From Variovorax paradoxus EPS (lineage in GTDB: Bacteria > Pseudomonadota > Gammaproteobacteria > Burkholderiales > Burkholderiaceae_C), in NCBI RefSeq assembly GCF_000184745.1, contig NC_014931.1:4712001-4776000 (forward strand): DNA of 64,000 bases, in the 5' to 3' direction. Position numbers and translations under genes: made by a program. This document shows positions 1 through 10,873 of the stretch, piece after piece. The notes under the pieces were generated by a model. The model worked only from the letters and a program-made list of their open reading frames with translations, had not been told where the DNA came from and did no database searches. Numbering within the stretch: the stretch's first letter is position 1; the number at the start of each line of letters is the position of its first letter.

Positions 1-847
1 CCTCTTCGAATGCCGCATGGATCTTCGCGACGATCGGATCGGGCGTGCGCGCCGGCACAGAGATGCCGCCCCACGACGTGAGCGACACGCCGGGCACGCC
101 CGCCTCGGCCAGCGTGGGCAACTCGGGCAGCGCCGGGTTACGCTGGCTGCCGGCCACTGCCAGCGCCTTGAGCCTGCCGGCCTGAACGTGCGGATAGGCG
201 ACGCTGAAGATCGGCATCGCGAAGAGCACTTGCTTGCCGAGCACCGCATTGACCAGCTCCGAGGCGCCCTTGTAGGGCACATGCATCGCCTGCACACCGG
301 CCGCGCTCAGGAACAGCTCCATGCCCAGGTGCGACGGCGTGCCCACGCCGCCGGACGCGTAGTCGAGCTTGCCCGGGTTGGCGCGCGTGCGCTCGATGAG
401 ATCGCGCACGGTGTCGATGCCCGACGAGGGATGGACGATCAGGAGGATGTCCGAGGTCGTCAATCGCATGATGTGGCGGAAGTCCTTGATCGCGTCGTAG
501 CCGGGGTTCGCGTACATGCGCATGTTGGCCGCCATTGGTGCGGCCGAGTAGATCCAGGTGTAGCCATCGGCCGGCGCGCGCGCCACCAGCCGCGCGCCGA
601 TGTTGCCGGCGGCGCCGCCGCGGTTCTCGATGACCACCGGTTGCCCGAGCAGCGTGCCGACCGCCTCGGCCAGCGCACGCGCGGTGTTGTCGGGGCCCGT
701 GCCCGCGAGATAGGGAAGCACCCATTTGATGGGGCGGCTGGGCCAATCGGCGTCCGCGGCGAACGCCGGCCATGCGGCGGGCAGCAGCGACGCGGCGAGT
801 GCCTTGCACAGTTGTCGCCGGGTGGCGAGGTGATCCTGGTGATTCAT
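1..847 (-). CDS. Bug-family tripartite tricarboxylate transporter substrate-binding protein (3' end missing)
   Basis: Extracytoplasmic solute receptor of the Bug/TctC family, which binds carboxylates in the periplasm, usually for a TctAB permease. The protein begins MNHQDHLATRRQLCKALAAS; the twin arginines followed by a hydrophobic stretch and AFAA look like an export signal. The mature part shows family features: WPSRPIKWVLPY near the start, GQPVVIENRGGAAGNIG, VPYKGASELVNAVLGKQV and ALPELPTLAEAGVPG. About 282 codons are visible and the stop lies beyond the left edge. It follows the acyl-CoA dehydrogenase on the same strand, which suggests uptake of the acid that the neighbouring ligase activates. 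The ligand cannot be read from sequence. No TctAB genes are visible here. Confidence 0.9.
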   Translation of the reverse strand, partial: MNHQDHLATRRQLCKALAASLLPAAWPAFAADADWPSRPIKWVLPYLAGTGPDNTARALAEAVGTLLGQPVVIENRGGAAGNIGARLVARAPADGYTWIYSAAPMAANMRMYANPGYDAIKDFRHIMRLTTSDILLIVHPSSGIDTVRDLIERTRANPGKLDYASGGVGTPSHLGMELFLSAAGVQAMHVPYKGASELVNAVLGKQVLFAMPIFSVAYPHVQAGRLKALAVAGSQRNPALPELPTLAEAGVPGVSLTSWGGISVPARTPDPIVAKIHAAFEE

Positions 848-897
848 GTCTGTCTTGTCTCTCGATCTGGTTCTTGTAGAAAGCGCGGCGCTTGCAA

Positions 898-2094
898 TCA
901 GGCGGCTGGATCGCCCAGCAGTTCGCGCGCGATGGTGTTGCGCTGGATCTCGCTGGTGCCGGTGAGCACGCGGTACATGCGCAGCATGCGGAACAGGAAC
1001 TCCACGCGCCGGCCCTGCACGATGCCTTCGCCGCCGTGGATCTGCACGGCCGAGTCCGCGATGCGGAACGCGGCTTCGGAGCAGAAAAGCTTGGCCATGG
1101 AAGCCTCGGCGCGCGCCTCGCCGCCGGCATCGATCTGGCGCGCGGTGGCGATCATCAGCCCGCGCGCGGCGGCAAGGTCGGTCGCCATGTTCGCCAGCAT
1201 GTGCTGCACGGCCTGGAACTGCGAGATCGCGCGGCCGAACTGGCGCCGGCCGCGTGCGTAGTCCAGCGCATCGTTCAACGCCACGCGCGCGAGCCCGACC
1301 ATCGCGGGGCAATGAAGCAGCCGGTTCACCGTGATGCGCCCGAGTGCGAGTGCGAGGCCGCGCCCCGGCTCGCCGATCATGTTGCGCGCCGGCACGCGGC
1401 AGGCTTCCAGCACGATGTCCCCGGTGTGCGACTGGCCGGCCATGGTCTTGTAGCCCGATTCCACGCGCGCCCCGGGCTGGCCGAGGTCGACGAAAAAGGC
1501 CGAAATCTCGCGCTGGGCGGGATCGGTCGCGGTCGAGGCCATGACCAGCGCGAAGTCCGCGAACGGCGATCCGGAAATGAAGCGCTTGCGGCCGGTAAGC
1601 AGGTAGTCGTCGCCCTGCCGCTCGGCGCGCGTCTGGACGGCGCCGGCGTCGGAGCCGGCTTCGGCCTCGGTCAACGCGAAGCAGATGGCCTTGTCTGCAT
1701 TCGCCACTGGTTGGATGAACGCTTCCAGCTGGTAGGGCGTGGCCTGCCGCGCCAGCGCGCCCACGCGGGGCGGTCCGCTGAGTTCGCCGAACACGTGTGG
1801 CGCGAGCGGCGAACCGCTGGCGTAGATGGCCTCCTTGATCAGCACGTGGTCGAGCACGGACAGGCCGAGGCCGCCCATCGCCTTGGGCAAGGTGATGCCG
1901 TAGAAGCCGAGTTCGTTCGAGCGCCGCCAGACACGCCGCAGCGTCTCGCGGTCGGGGCTGCGCTCATGGTTGATGCCGTGCTCGCGGACGATCGCGGCCA
2001 GTTCGCCGTGGATGAAATCGCCGATGCGCGCGGAGAGTTCGGCGGCCTCTGCCGAGCCTTCGAACGGGGCCGTTGCCGGGGTAGATGAAGTCAT
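898..2094 (-). CDS. acyl-CoA dehydrogenase family protein lacking both usual catalytic glutamates
   Basis: A 398-residue FAD-dependent acyl-CoA dehydrogenase homologue. The ATG at 2094 follows a clear GGAGG ribosome site 14 bases behind the ligase stop, so the two are one operon. Visible family blocks are ICFALTEAEAGSD (FAD/substrate loop), YLLTGRKRFISG, RRQFGRAISQFQAVQ and the C-terminal QIHGGEG and GTSEIQRNTIA. In medium-chain enzymes the base is the Glu of YEGTSQIQR; here the position reads LTGTSEIQR (Thr). In isovaleryl- and long-chain enzymes the base is a Glu in an earlier helix; by hand alignment that position is Asn (TVNR). The protein may use another base or carry out a different reaction. 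Overall family assignment is firm; the dehydrogenase reaction is not. Confidence 0.9.
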   Translation of the reverse strand: MTSSTPATAPFEGSAEAAELSARIGDFIHGELAAIVREHGINHERSPDRETLRRVWRRSNELGFYGITLPKAMGGLGLSVLDHVLIKEAIYASGSPLAPHVFGELSGPPRVGALARQATPYQLEAFIQPVANADKAICFALTEAEAGSDAGAVQTRAERQGDDYLLTGRKRFISGSPFADFALVMASTATDPAQREISAFFVDLGQPGARVESGYKTMAGQSHTGDIVLEACRVPARNMIGEPGRGLALALGRITVNRLLHCPAMVGLARVALNDALDYARGRRQFGRAISQFQAVQHMLANMATDLAAARGLMIATARQIDAGGEARAEASMAKLFCSEAAFRIADSAVQIHGGEGIVQGRRVEFLFRMLRMYRVLTGTSEIQRNTIARELLGDPAA

Positions 2095-2108
2095 GGGTCC
2101 TCCGTTCT

Positions 2109-3680
2109 TCAATTGACGCGCCGCGCGCGGTCGGCCCAGTACGGGGCCTGGATGGTCTTGCGCGCCACTTTGCCGTTGGCGTTCTTGGGCAGCGCCGAAA
2201 CGAACTCGATCATCCGAGGCCGCTTGAAGCCGCCGAGCCGGTCGGCACAGAAGGCGTCGAGCACGGCCGCATCGGGCGCCTCGCCGGGCTTGAGCACGAT
2301 GTGCGCGGCGACGGCCTCGCCCCATTTGTCGTCTGGCACTGCGAACACGCAGGCATCGGCGACGGCGGAGTGCTGGTAAAGCACCGCCTCGACCTCCGAC
2401 GGATAGACGTTGAAGCCGCCGGTGATCACCATGTCCTTCTTGCGGTCGACGATGTAGATGTAGCCGTCGTCGTCGGCACGCGCGAGGTCGCCGGTGTGAT
2501 AGCCGCCGTTCTTCAGCACTTCGGCCGTGAGTTCGGGCGCGCGCCAGTAGCCGGCGAAGACGTCGGGGCCGCTGACCACGATCTCGCCGATCTCGCCGAC
2601 TGCGACGGGCTGGCCTTCGTCATCGACGATGTCGACGCGTGACTCCAGGAACGGCCGGCCGCAGGACGCGAGCCGATCGGGCCGCGCGGCACGTGCGAAC
2701 AGATGGTCTTCGACCGAGAGGCCGCACACGCCCGAAGTCGTCTCGCCCGCGCCGTAGCCCTGCGAAAGAACGGGGCCGAACACGTCCATCGCCTGCAGGA
2801 TGCGCGCGGGCGCCATCGGCGCCGCGCCGTAGCCGAGCCGCTTCAGATCGGGCAGCGGGAGGTACTGGCCCTCGAGGTGCGCGAGCAGCATGTTGATCAT
2901 CGTCGGCACCATGAACGTGTGGGCGACGCGGTCGGCGCGCATGTCCGCAAGAAAGCGCCCGGGCTCGAAGCCGTCGAACAGGCGGATGGTCGCGCCGCTG
3001 CAAAGCGCCGGCACGAGTTGCATGCCCGAGGCGTGCGTGATGGGACCGACGAGTCCGAGCAGTTCGCCGGGGCGCATGCCGTCGGCGCGCATCAGGAACT
3101 TGCGCAGTTGCGCGAGGCGGTTGCCGAAGGTCTGCATGGCCGCCTTCAGCACGCCGCTCGAACCGGAGGTGTAGTGCAGCACGGCCAGTTCGTCGGAGCG
3201 CACGCGCACGGCTTCGAACGCATCGCTTGCGGCGGCCAATGCAGCCTCGTAGCTGTTCGAAGCGCCTTCCGGTTGGTCGATCAGCAGAAGGCGCGGCGCC
3301 GAAGTTTTCAGCAAGGGAAGAAACGCCTCGGCCCGTGCGGCGGTGGTCACGATCAGTTCGGCCTCGCTGTTCGCGATGACCTCTGCCACTTCGACGGGCG
3401 AGAGCCGCGAATTGATCGGCGCTTTCACCAGTGCCGCCTTGTAGCAGGCGAGTTCGAGTTCGACCACCTCGATGCAGTTCGGCAGGTACACGCCAACCCG
3501 TGCGCCGCGTGCGAGTCCCTGCGCGAGCAGCGCATTGGCCAGGCGGTTGGAACGCCGCTCGAGTGCGTCGTAGGTGATCGATCGCGTCGGGCTCTTGATC
3601 GCGATCTGTTTCGAGAACGCGCGGGAGGCGCGAGAGACGAGGCCGCCGACGTTGGCGACCTCGAAGGATGTGGAATTCAA
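2109..3680 (-). CDS. AMP-dependent acyl-CoA synthetase/ligase
   Basis: A 523-residue member of the ANL superfamily that activates a carboxylic acid to an acyl-AMP and then an acyl-CoA. The adenylate-forming loop reads YTSGSSGVLKAA, a variant of the usual TSGTTGxPK in which the proline is lost. Further motifs are GYGAGETTSG, YHTGDLARADDDGYIYIVDR, KDMVITGGFNVYPSEVE and the C-terminal NGKVARK with the catalytic lysine. Length fits the family. It is the first gene of a three-gene unit (ligase, dehydrogenase homologue, Bug protein), with the LysR gene 100 bases upstream on the same strand. Substrate is unknown; medium- or branched-chain or aromatic acids are all possible. Confidence 0.9.
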   Translation of the reverse strand: MNSTSFEVANVGGLVSRASRAFSKQIAIKSPTRSITYDALERRSNRLANALLAQGLARGARVGVYLPNCIEVVELELACYKAALVKAPINSRLSPVEVAEVIANSEAELIVTTAARAEAFLPLLKTSAPRLLLIDQPEGASNSYEAALAAASDAFEAVRVRSDELAVLHYTSGSSGVLKAAMQTFGNRLAQLRKFLMRADGMRPGELLGLVGPITHASGMQLVPALCSGATIRLFDGFEPGRFLADMRADRVAHTFMVPTMINMLLAHLEGQYLPLPDLKRLGYGAAPMAPARILQAMDVFGPVLSQGYGAGETTSGVCGLSVEDHLFARAARPDRLASCGRPFLESRVDIVDDEGQPVAVGEIGEIVVSGPDVFAGYWRAPELTAEVLKNGGYHTGDLARADDDGYIYIVDRKKDMVITGGFNVYPSEVEAVLYQHSAVADACVFAVPDDKWGEAVAAHIVLKPGEAPDAAVLDAFCADRLGGFKRPRMIEFVSALPKNANGKVARKTIQAPYWADRARRVN

Positions 3681-3780
3681 AGGCTATCTCCTGTGCGCCA
3701 CCTCTGCATGCGGGTGGACTGCCGCCACTATCGCGGCACGGGCGCTCGAGGAGGAAATACCGTTTGCTGATGCGAAGGCA

Positions 3781-4788
3781 TCAATCTTTCTGATGGCCGG
3801 GCGGGCGTTCGGCCTTCCAGATTCCTTCGCCGACCATGCGCTCGATCTCTTCGCGCAGCACATCGATCAGCGCCTGTGCGACCGGATCGACCGCACGGTT
3901 CGCGGGCGTCGCGAGCGTGTAGCTGCGCTTGAGTTCGGGCTCGGTCACGCGGGCGCAGATCCAGTGTTCGTTCGTCAATGCCGAGGCGTCGAGCGCGCAT
4001 CCGGGCGTGAAAGTGAAGCCTGCGCCGGCCTGGTAGAGCGAGCGCAGCACGCGTGCCGAATCGTGTTCGTAGGCCACGTTGAGTTCGATGCCGAGGTTCG
4101 ATGCAGCGCCTTCGACCTGCTGCCGGATATTGAAGCGCCGCGACTGCAGCACCAGCGGGAGCTGCGCCGCTTTTGCGAAGGCAATGTCACCGATGCCGCG
4201 CCGCGCGACCGCCTTGCCGGATGCGGACTTGCGCGGGCGCTTCACCAGCGGTGCTGCAATGCCGCCGACATCGAAACCGCAAAGAAAGATCGACTCTTCC
4301 GCCAACGGATCGCACGCCATGCCTTCGAGCACGGGCGTGTCCACCAGGATGCCGACATCGGCCCGGCGATCGAGCATGGCTTTCTTCACCATGAGGCTCA
4401 GATCGTCCAGCACGAAGACGCGCACGAGCGGATGCCGCTCTTTCAGCCGCATCAGCACAGGGCCGAGCAGCAAGGATGAAAGCAGCGAGGGAATTGCCAG
4501 CGTGACCGAACCTTCGAGACCGTTCGGCGGCCGCTGGAAGCGCTCCCGCAGCGCTGCCGCATCGGACAGCAGCCGGCGCGCGTCGTGATAAAGCTGCATG
4601 CCCGCGGTCGTCGGCGTGACGCCCGCATGCGAGCGTTCGAAGAGCTGGGTGCCGAGTTCGTTCTCGAGCTTTTTTATCTGCGCCGTGAGCGCAGGCTGGG
4701 CCACGTAGAGCGAAGCCGCGGCCCGGGAGAGGCTTCCCGCCTCGAGCACTGCGATGAAGTAGCGAAGCGCGCGAAGGTCCATGTGCAT
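3781..4788 (-). CDS. LysR-family transcriptional regulator
   Basis: A 335-residue LysR-type regulator. The N-terminal helix-turn-helix is typical: LRALRYFIAVLEAGSLSRAA, then QPALTAQIKKLENELGTQLF. A periplasmic-binding-protein-like effector domain follows, starting near VTLAIPSLLSSLLLGP. A second ATG at 4782 (MDLRALRYF) is an equally good start; neither has a convincing ribosome site. Unusually it is encoded on the same strand as, and upstream of, the ligase operon instead of divergently, with about 100 bases between. It is the obvious candidate regulator of that operon. A stretch around residue 180 (KRPRKSASGKA) is longer than in most family members. Confidence 0.93.
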   Translation of the reverse strand: MHMDLRALRYFIAVLEAGSLSRAAASLYVAQPALTAQIKKLENELGTQLFERSHAGVTPTTAGMQLYHDARRLLSDAAALRERFQRPPNGLEGSVTLAIPSLLSSLLLGPVLMRLKERHPLVRVFVLDDLSLMVKKAMLDRRADVGILVDTPVLEGMACDPLAEESIFLCGFDVGGIAAPLVKRPRKSASGKAVARRGIGDIAFAKAAQLPLVLQSRRFNIRQQVEGAASNLGIELNVAYEHDSARVLRSLYQAGAGFTFTPGCALDASALTNEHWICARVTEPELKRSYTLATPANRAVDPVAQALIDVLREEIERMVGEGIWKAERPPGHQKD

Positions 4789-4818
4789 TGCCAGCGGTTG
4801 GGGCAGCCCACAAAGAGG

Positions 4819-4852
4819 AAACCCCTCGAAGCTCGAAAGCTGCGAGGGGTTT
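4819..4852 (-). terminator. Rho-independent terminator behind the tRNA-Asp gene
   Basis: A 10-bp perfect stem (AAACCCCTCG and its complement) encloses a 14-base loop that can itself pair. It lies five bases past the CCA end of tRNA-Asp, and read on the minus strand is followed by TTTCCTCTTT. It should end the tRNA transcript. The other strand also has a short T run, so it may act in both directions. Confidence 0.75.
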
Positions 4853-4856
4853 TATC

Positions 4857-4933
4857 TGGCGGAGTGGACGGGACTCGAACCCGCGACCCCCGGCGTGACA
4901 GGCCGGTATTCTAACCAACTGAACTACCACTCC
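4857..4933 (-). tRNA. tRNA-Asp (GTC)
   Basis: Complete 77-base cloverleaf with GGAGTGG acceptor strand, loop CTGTCAC with anticodon GTC, T-loop TTCGAGT, discriminator G73 and genomically encoded CCA. Last of three tandem tRNAs transcribed Ala-Glu-Asp downstream of gltX. It serves as the housekeeping comparison for the very different tRNA-Asp at 52549-52624. Confidence 0.97.
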
Positions 4934-5002
4934 TGGTAGACAACGTTCACTCCTTGCGGAGCCAAGTGCTGACGACTTGTGCCTGCTTCACTTGCATGAA
5001 AC

Positions 5003-5078
5003 TGGCGACCCTACGGGGATTCGAACCCCGGTAGCCACCGTGAAAGGGTGGTGTCCTAGGCCTCTAGACGATAGGGTC
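5003..5078 (-). tRNA. tRNA-Glu (TTC)
   Basis: Complete 76-base cloverleaf: acceptor GACCCTA, loop CTTTCAC with anticodon TTC, T-arm CGGGG-TTCGAAT-CCCCG, G73 and encoded CCA. Middle gene of the Ala-Glu-Asp cluster. It lies close to gltX, the gene for the synthetase that charges this tRNA. Confidence 0.97.
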
Positions 5079-5133
5079 AAAACCTTAGGAACCGTGCTGC
5101 GATCAGCACTTATCTTCTTCTCGACACTTTTGA

Positions 5134-5209
<76 letters not shown>

Positions 5210-5282
5210 AATTTGACTTTCGGGCTTTTCTTTTCAGAATTACCGTGTGTCGGTGTCGAGCCTCAAATTATAGACCGAAAAA

Positions 5283-6671
5283 TCAGGCCCTTTTCAAACG
5301 CTCCACAACTTTTTCGCGAGAAAAGATGGCGAGCACCGAATCGAGGGATGGCGTCTGCGGTGTTCCCATCACGAGGACGCGAACCGGCATGGCCAACACG
5401 GGCATTTTCACAGAATGCGCGGCCAGAACTTCCTTGATGGCCGCGGCGATCGAAACTTTTTCCCACGTCACGTCCGCGAGCTTCTCGGCGAGTGCTGCGA
5501 TGACAGGCTTCACCGCATCGGTGACGTGCTGCGCGAGATCGGCGTCGCTCGGCGTCACGTCCGCGTAGAACGCCGCGGCCCAGTCGGCCAGCGCGACGGT
5601 GGTTTCGCAGCGATCCTTGAAGAGCGCGCAGATGGCGACGAGCCGGTCGTCCGCCTCGATGCCGCGCTTCTTCAGTTGCGCGGCCACGAGCGGCGCGAGC
5701 TCCGCATCGGCCTTCGCCTTGATGTACTGCGCGTTCACCCACGCGAGCTTCGCCGCATCCCATTGCGCGGGGCTCTTGGAAAGGTGCGAACCGTCGAACC
5801 AGCTCACCATCTGCTCGCGCGTGAAGAGTTCGTCGTCGCCATGGCTCCAGCCCAGGCGCGCGAGGTAGTTCAGCATCGCTTCGGGCAGGTAGCCGTTCTC
5901 TTCATAGGCAGTGACGCTCACCGCGCCGCGGCGCTTCGAGAGCTTCTGCCCGTCGTCGCCCAGGATCACCGGCACGTGGCCGAACTGAGGAAGCGGTGCG
6001 CCCAGCGCGCGGAAGATGTTGATCTGCCACGGCGTGTTGTTGATGTGCTCGTCGCCGCGGAACACGTGCGTGATGTTCATGTCCCAGTCGTCGACCACCA
6101 CCGCGAAGTTGTAGGTGGGCACACCGTCGGGCCGCAGGATGATGAGGTCGTCGATCTCGCGGTTGTTGATGGTGATCTCGCCCTTGACCAGGTCGTTCCA
6201 GGTCACGTCGCCTTCGGGCGGATTGCAGAAGCGCACCACCGGCGGCACGCCTTCGGGCACGGGCGGCAGCACCTTGCCCGGCTCGGGGCGCCAGCGGCGG
6301 TCGTACAGCGTCTTTTCGCCGCGCGCGCGTTGCGCCTCGCGCATCTCGTCGAGCTCGGCGGGCGTGCAGTAGCAGTGATAGGCCGTACCGGCCGCGAGCA
6401 TCTGCGCGATGACTTCGCGGTAGCGCTCCAGCCGCTGCATCTGGTAGATCGGGCCTTCGTCGTAGTCGAGGCCGAGCCAGTGCATCGACGCAAGGATCTG
6501 GTCGGTCGAGTCCTGCGTGGAGCGGGCCACGTCGGTGTCCTCGATGCGCAGCACGAATTCGCCGCCGTGGTGGCGCGCGTAGGCCCACGAATAGAGCGCG
6601 GTGCGGGCCGTGCCCAGGTGAAGGAAGCCGGTGGGAGACGGAGCGATGCGGGTGCGAACTTTGCCGGTCAT
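5283..6671 (-). CDS. gltX: glutamate--tRNA ligase
   Basis: Class I aminoacyl-tRNA synthetase of 462 residues that charges tRNA-Glu. The HIGH-type ATP motif reads [15 protein letters not shown] near residue 11, and the KMSKS-type loop reads [13 protein letters not shown]. The block [22 protein letters not shown] is typical. It ends the folC-to-gltX gene run, 10 bases after the metZ stop, and is followed by three tRNA genes including tRNA-Glu. Length agrees with bacterial GltX. Whether it also mischarges tRNA-Gln cannot be decided from sequence by eye. Confidence 0.97.
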   Translation of the reverse strand: MTGKVRTRIAPSPTGFLHLGTARTALYSWAYARHHGGEFVLRIEDTDVARSTQDSTDQILASMHWLGLDYDEGPIYQMQRLERYREVIAQMLAAGTAYHCYCTPAELDEMREAQRARGEKTLYDRRWRPEPGKVLPPVPEGVPPVVRFCNPPEGDVTWNDLVKGEITINNREIDDLIILRPDGVPTYNFAVVVDDWDMNITHVFRGDEHINNTPWQINIFRALGAPLPQFGHVPVILGDDGQKLSKRRGAVSVTAYEENGYLPEAMLNYLARLGWSHGDDELFTREQMVSWFDGSHLSKSPAQWDAAKLAWVNAQYIKAKADAELAPLVAAQLKKRGIEADDRLVAICALFKDRCETTVALADWAAAFYADVTPSDADLAQHVTDAVKPVIAALAEKLADVTWEKVSIAAAIKEVLAAHSVKMPVLAMPVRVLVMGTPQTPSLDSVLAIFSREKVVERLKRA

Positions 6672-6681
6672 GAAACTCGAT

Positions 6682-7902
6682 TCAGGAATTCAGGGTGCTC
6701 AGGCCGCGCGAAAGGTCGGCCGTGATGTCGTCGATGTATTCGAGGCCGACCGCAACGCGGATCAGGCCCTGGCTGATGCCAGCCGCCTGGCGTTGCACTT
6801 CGGTAAGGCGGCCGTGCGAGGTCGTGCCGGGGTGCGTGACGATGGTCTTGGTGTCGCCCAGGTTGGTGGCAATGCTCACCACGCGCGTGCTGTTGATCAC
6901 ATGGAAGGCATTGGCGCGCGCCGCTTCCGGCGTGTCGCCGACCACGTCGAACGACACCACCGCCCCGCCCTGCCCCGACTGCTGGCGCATCGCGAGCTCG
7001 TGCTGCCCATGCGAAGCGAGACCGGGGTAATAGACGCGCGCGACGCCCGGCTGTTGCTCTAGCCACTGCGCCACGGCCAATGCATTCGCGCACTGCGCCT
7101 TCATGCGGATGCCGAGCGTTTCAAGGCCCTTCAGCACGACCCATGCATTGAACGGCGACAGCGCCATGCCGGCGGTGCGCACGATCGGGCCGAACACATC
7201 GACGATGAGCTTCGACGGACCGCAGATCGCGCCCGCCATCACGCGGCCCTGCCCGTCGAGATACTTGGTGCCCGAATGAATGATGAGGTCGGCGCCGAGT
7301 TCGGCCGGCCGCTGCAGCACCGGCGTGCAGAAGCAGTTGTCGACCGCGAGCAGCGCGCCCGCGCCATGGGCCAGCTCGGCGAGTGTCTTGATGTCGCAGA
7401 CTTCCGTCAGCGGATTGGTCGGCGTCTCGGCGAACAGCAGCTTGGTGTTCGGCTTGATCGCCGCACGCCACTCGGCCACGTCGGTCTGCGAGACGAAGGT
7501 GGTCTCGACGCCGAACTTCGCGAACTCCTTGCCGAACAGGTTCAGCGTCGAGCCGAACACCGAGCGCGAACAGATCACATGGTCACCGGCCTTCAGCAGG
7601 CCCATGCACATCATGAGGATCGCGCCCATGCCGGTGGACGCGCCGATGGCCGCTTCGGTGCCTTCGAGCGCGGCCAGGCGCTGCTCGAAACTGGTCACGG
7701 TCGGGTTGGAGGTGCGCGAGTAGGTAAAGCCCTGCTCGGTGCCGGCGAAGCGGCGTGCCGAGGTTTCGGCGTCGGGCTGCACGAAGCCGCTGGTCAGGAA
7801 CAGCGCTTCGGAATGTTCGCCATGCTGGCTGGGCGCCAGCCCGGTGCGCAGCGCGAGCGTGTCGCGGTGCAGTCCGGGCGGCAGGGTTCGTTCGTCGGTC
7901 AC
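6682..7902 (-). CDS. metZ: O-succinylhomoserine sulfhydrylase
   Basis: A 406-residue PLP enzyme of the Cys/Met metabolism family that makes homocysteine from O-succinylhomoserine and sulfide. The start is a GTG at 7902, eight bases after the purF stop; a GAGAG sequence overlapping that stop serves as ribosome site. Visible features are [59 protein letters not shown] and the PLP-lysine region [16 protein letters not shown]. The position directly after purF, with cvpA before that, is the usual place of metZ in beta- and gamma-proteobacteria. A cystathionine gamma-synthase activity cannot be excluded, but context favours MetZ. Confidence 0.93.
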   Translation of the reverse strand: MTDERTLPPGLHRDTLALRTGLAPSQHGEHSEALFLTSGFVQPDAETSARRFAGTEQGFTYSRTSNPTVTSFEQRLAALEGTEAAIGASTGMGAILMMCMGLLKAGDHVICSRSVFGSTLNLFGKEFAKFGVETTFVSQTDVAEWRAAIKPNTKLLFAETPTNPLTEVCDIKTLAELAHGAGALLAVDNCFCTPVLQRPAELGADLIIHSGTKYLDGQGRVMAGAICGPSKLIVDVFGPIVRTAGMALSPFNAWVVLKGLETLGIRMKAQCANALAVAQWLEQQPGVARVYYPGLASHGQHELAMRQQSGQGGAVVSFDVVGDTPEAARANAFHVINSTRVVSIATNLGDTKTIVTHPGTTSHGRLTEVQRQAAGISQGLIRVAVGLEYIDDITADLSRGLSTLNS

Positions 7903-7910
7903 TTCAGCTC

Positions 7911-9416
<1,506 letters not shown>

Positions 9417-9427
9417 GAGCGATTCCT

Positions 9428-9913
9428 TCAGGGCAGGTAGCTTGCCAACTTTTCAGGCAGCGCGGGTTTCAGGCCCTGCAATGCCGCATCGAGAACACCG
9501 GCACTGAGCGAGTCGCGCCACCAGGCACTGTCGCTCAACACCAGCAAATGAACAATGACTGCCAGCACGAGCAGGGCCACTGCGCCCCGCGCCGCACCGA
9601 AGGCAGCTCCCAAAATCCGGTCCACGGGCCGAAGGCCCACCACGGTGATCAGCTTGCGCGTGAGGGCCGCAACGAGCCCCACACCGAACGCCACTCCCAC
9701 GAACACCAGCACGAAGGCCAACGGATAACGCCACGTCGCCTGCGGCTCGCCGAACGGCAGCCACGCCGCCACATCGGAAGCCAGCCACTGGGCGGCGATG
9801 AATGCAGCCACCCAACCCGCCAGCGAAATCACTTCGAACACCAGCCCCCGCATGAGGCCGAACAGCATCGACACCACGATGAGCGTGACGGCGATCCAGT
9901 CGAGCAGGGCCAC
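9428..9913 (-). CDS. cvpA: CvpA family inner-membrane protein
   Basis: A 161-residue membrane protein of the colicin V production family. It starts with GTG at 9913 and four hydrophobic segments are visible: residues about 5-22, 30-47, 63-84 and 105-127. The conserved glycine-rich segments LMRGLVFEVISLAGWVAAF and DRILGAAFGAARGAV are present. CvpA has been linked to envelope stress tolerance and colicin V release, but the mechanism is unclear. Placement directly before purF is classical. Confidence 0.93.
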   Translation of the reverse strand: MALLDWIAVTLIVVSMLFGLMRGLVFEVISLAGWVAAFIAAQWLASDVAAWLPFGEPQATWRYPLAFVLVFVGVAFGVGLVAALTRKLITVVGLRPVDRILGAAFGAARGAVALLVLAVIVHLLVLSDSAWWRDSLSAGVLDAALQGLKPALPEKLASYLP

Positions 9914-9931
9914 GGCAACAGGCGCCTGCGT

Positions 9932-10813
9932 TTACAACGTGAGGATCGCGGCCGGCAAAGACAAGCCCTTGACCTTTTCCGCGGCCTTGTCCGCTTCGGC
10001 ACGCGACGCGAAGGGGCCGACACGCACACGCGTGCGCTCGCCATCGGCCGTCTTGGCAACGTGAACGTAGGTCTTGAGGCCGGCGCGCTCCAGCTTCTGC
10101 CGGACTTCGCGCGCCTTGTCGGCATCGGCGAAGGCGCCGACTTGCACGATGAAGCGGCCGGCAGCCTCGTCGGCGGCGGCAGGCTTGGGCGTGGCGCTGA
10201 TGGGCTTGCCTTCGAGCAAGGCCCGGGCGCGTGCACCATCGTCCGCCGAGGCAGCGGGCTTGGGCTCCGGCTTCGGCTTGGCCTCGGGTTTCGGTTCAGG
10301 CTTTGGCTTGGGTTCCGGCTTGACTTCGGCCTTGGGTTCCGGCTTTGGCTTGACCTCCGGCTTCGGCTCGGGTTTTGGCTCGGGCTTGGGTTTGGTCTCG
10401 ACGGCAGGCGGCGTGCTGGCCACCGGCTTGCCGGAGTCGATCACCGTGCCGTCGGCGGTCTCGGTGATCATGCCGCCGGCCGAGGAGGCGGCCGCCACGC
10501 GGGAACTGCTTTCGGGTGCGGTCGGTGCGCTGCTCGTCGCAGGAGGCGTTGCAGGTGCGGCGGGCACCGGCAGCGGCTTGATCTTGTTGCGGTCCGGAAT
10601 CTCGATGGGGATGTCGACCGACACGGGGCGCGGCTGGGTGTCGAACAGCAGCGGGAATCCGATCACGCCCAGCAGCACCAGCACCGCGGCGCCGAGCAGC
10701 CGGTGGCGCGCGCGCCGACGCATGGTTTCGACACTTTCCGCAGGGACGGCCGCCGGGGCGCTGCGTCCTTCGTTGCCTTGTGGGCCGCGCGTGCGGAACT
10801 TGAAAAACGCCAT
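9932..10813 (-). CDS. SPOR-domain membrane protein (DedD-like)
   Basis: A 293-residue bitopic protein. A basic cytoplasmic N-terminus is followed by one membrane segment (LLGAAVLVLLGVIGFPLLF, about residues 39-57). Next come a Ser/Ala/Pro-rich linker and a long repeat of Lys-Pro-Glu-Pro units (about residues 140-190). The C-terminal SPOR domain starts at RFIVQVGAFADADKAREVRQ and ends in RVRVGPFASRAEADKAAEK. SPOR domains bind denuded septal peptidoglycan, so a role at the division site like that of DedD is likely. It sits between folC and cvpA, as dedD does in many proteobacteria. The KP-rich linker probably spans the periplasm as an extended rod. Confidence 0.9.
   Translation of the reverse strand: MAFFKFRTRGPQGNEGRSAPAAVPAESVETMRRRARHRLLGAAVLVLLGVIGFPLLFDTQPRPVSVDIPIEIPDRNKIKPLPVPAAPATPPATSSAPTAPESSSRVAAASSAGGMITETADGTVIDSGKPVASTPPAVETKPKPEPKPEPKPEVKPKPEPKAEVKPEPKPKPEPKPEAKPKPEPKPAASADDGARARALLEGKPISATPKPAAADEAAGRFIVQVGAFADADKAREVRQKLERAGLKTYVHVAKTADGERTRVRVGPFASRAEADKAAEKVKGLSLPAAILTL
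10258..10398 (-). repeat. In-frame repeat coding for the Lys-Pro-Glu-Pro linker
   Basis: Imperfect tandem short repeats (units of about 12-18 bases such as GGCTTCGGCTTG on the plus strand) inside the SPOR protein gene. They encode alternating KPKPEP, KPEP and KPEV blocks. Such repeats can change length by slippage, so the linker length may vary between strains. Confidence 0.75.
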
Positions 10814-10873
10814 GAAGTTCGATCCCTGAAGGAGTGCAGCGAGGTGATGCCAGATGGTGCGGAGACCTGTCGG

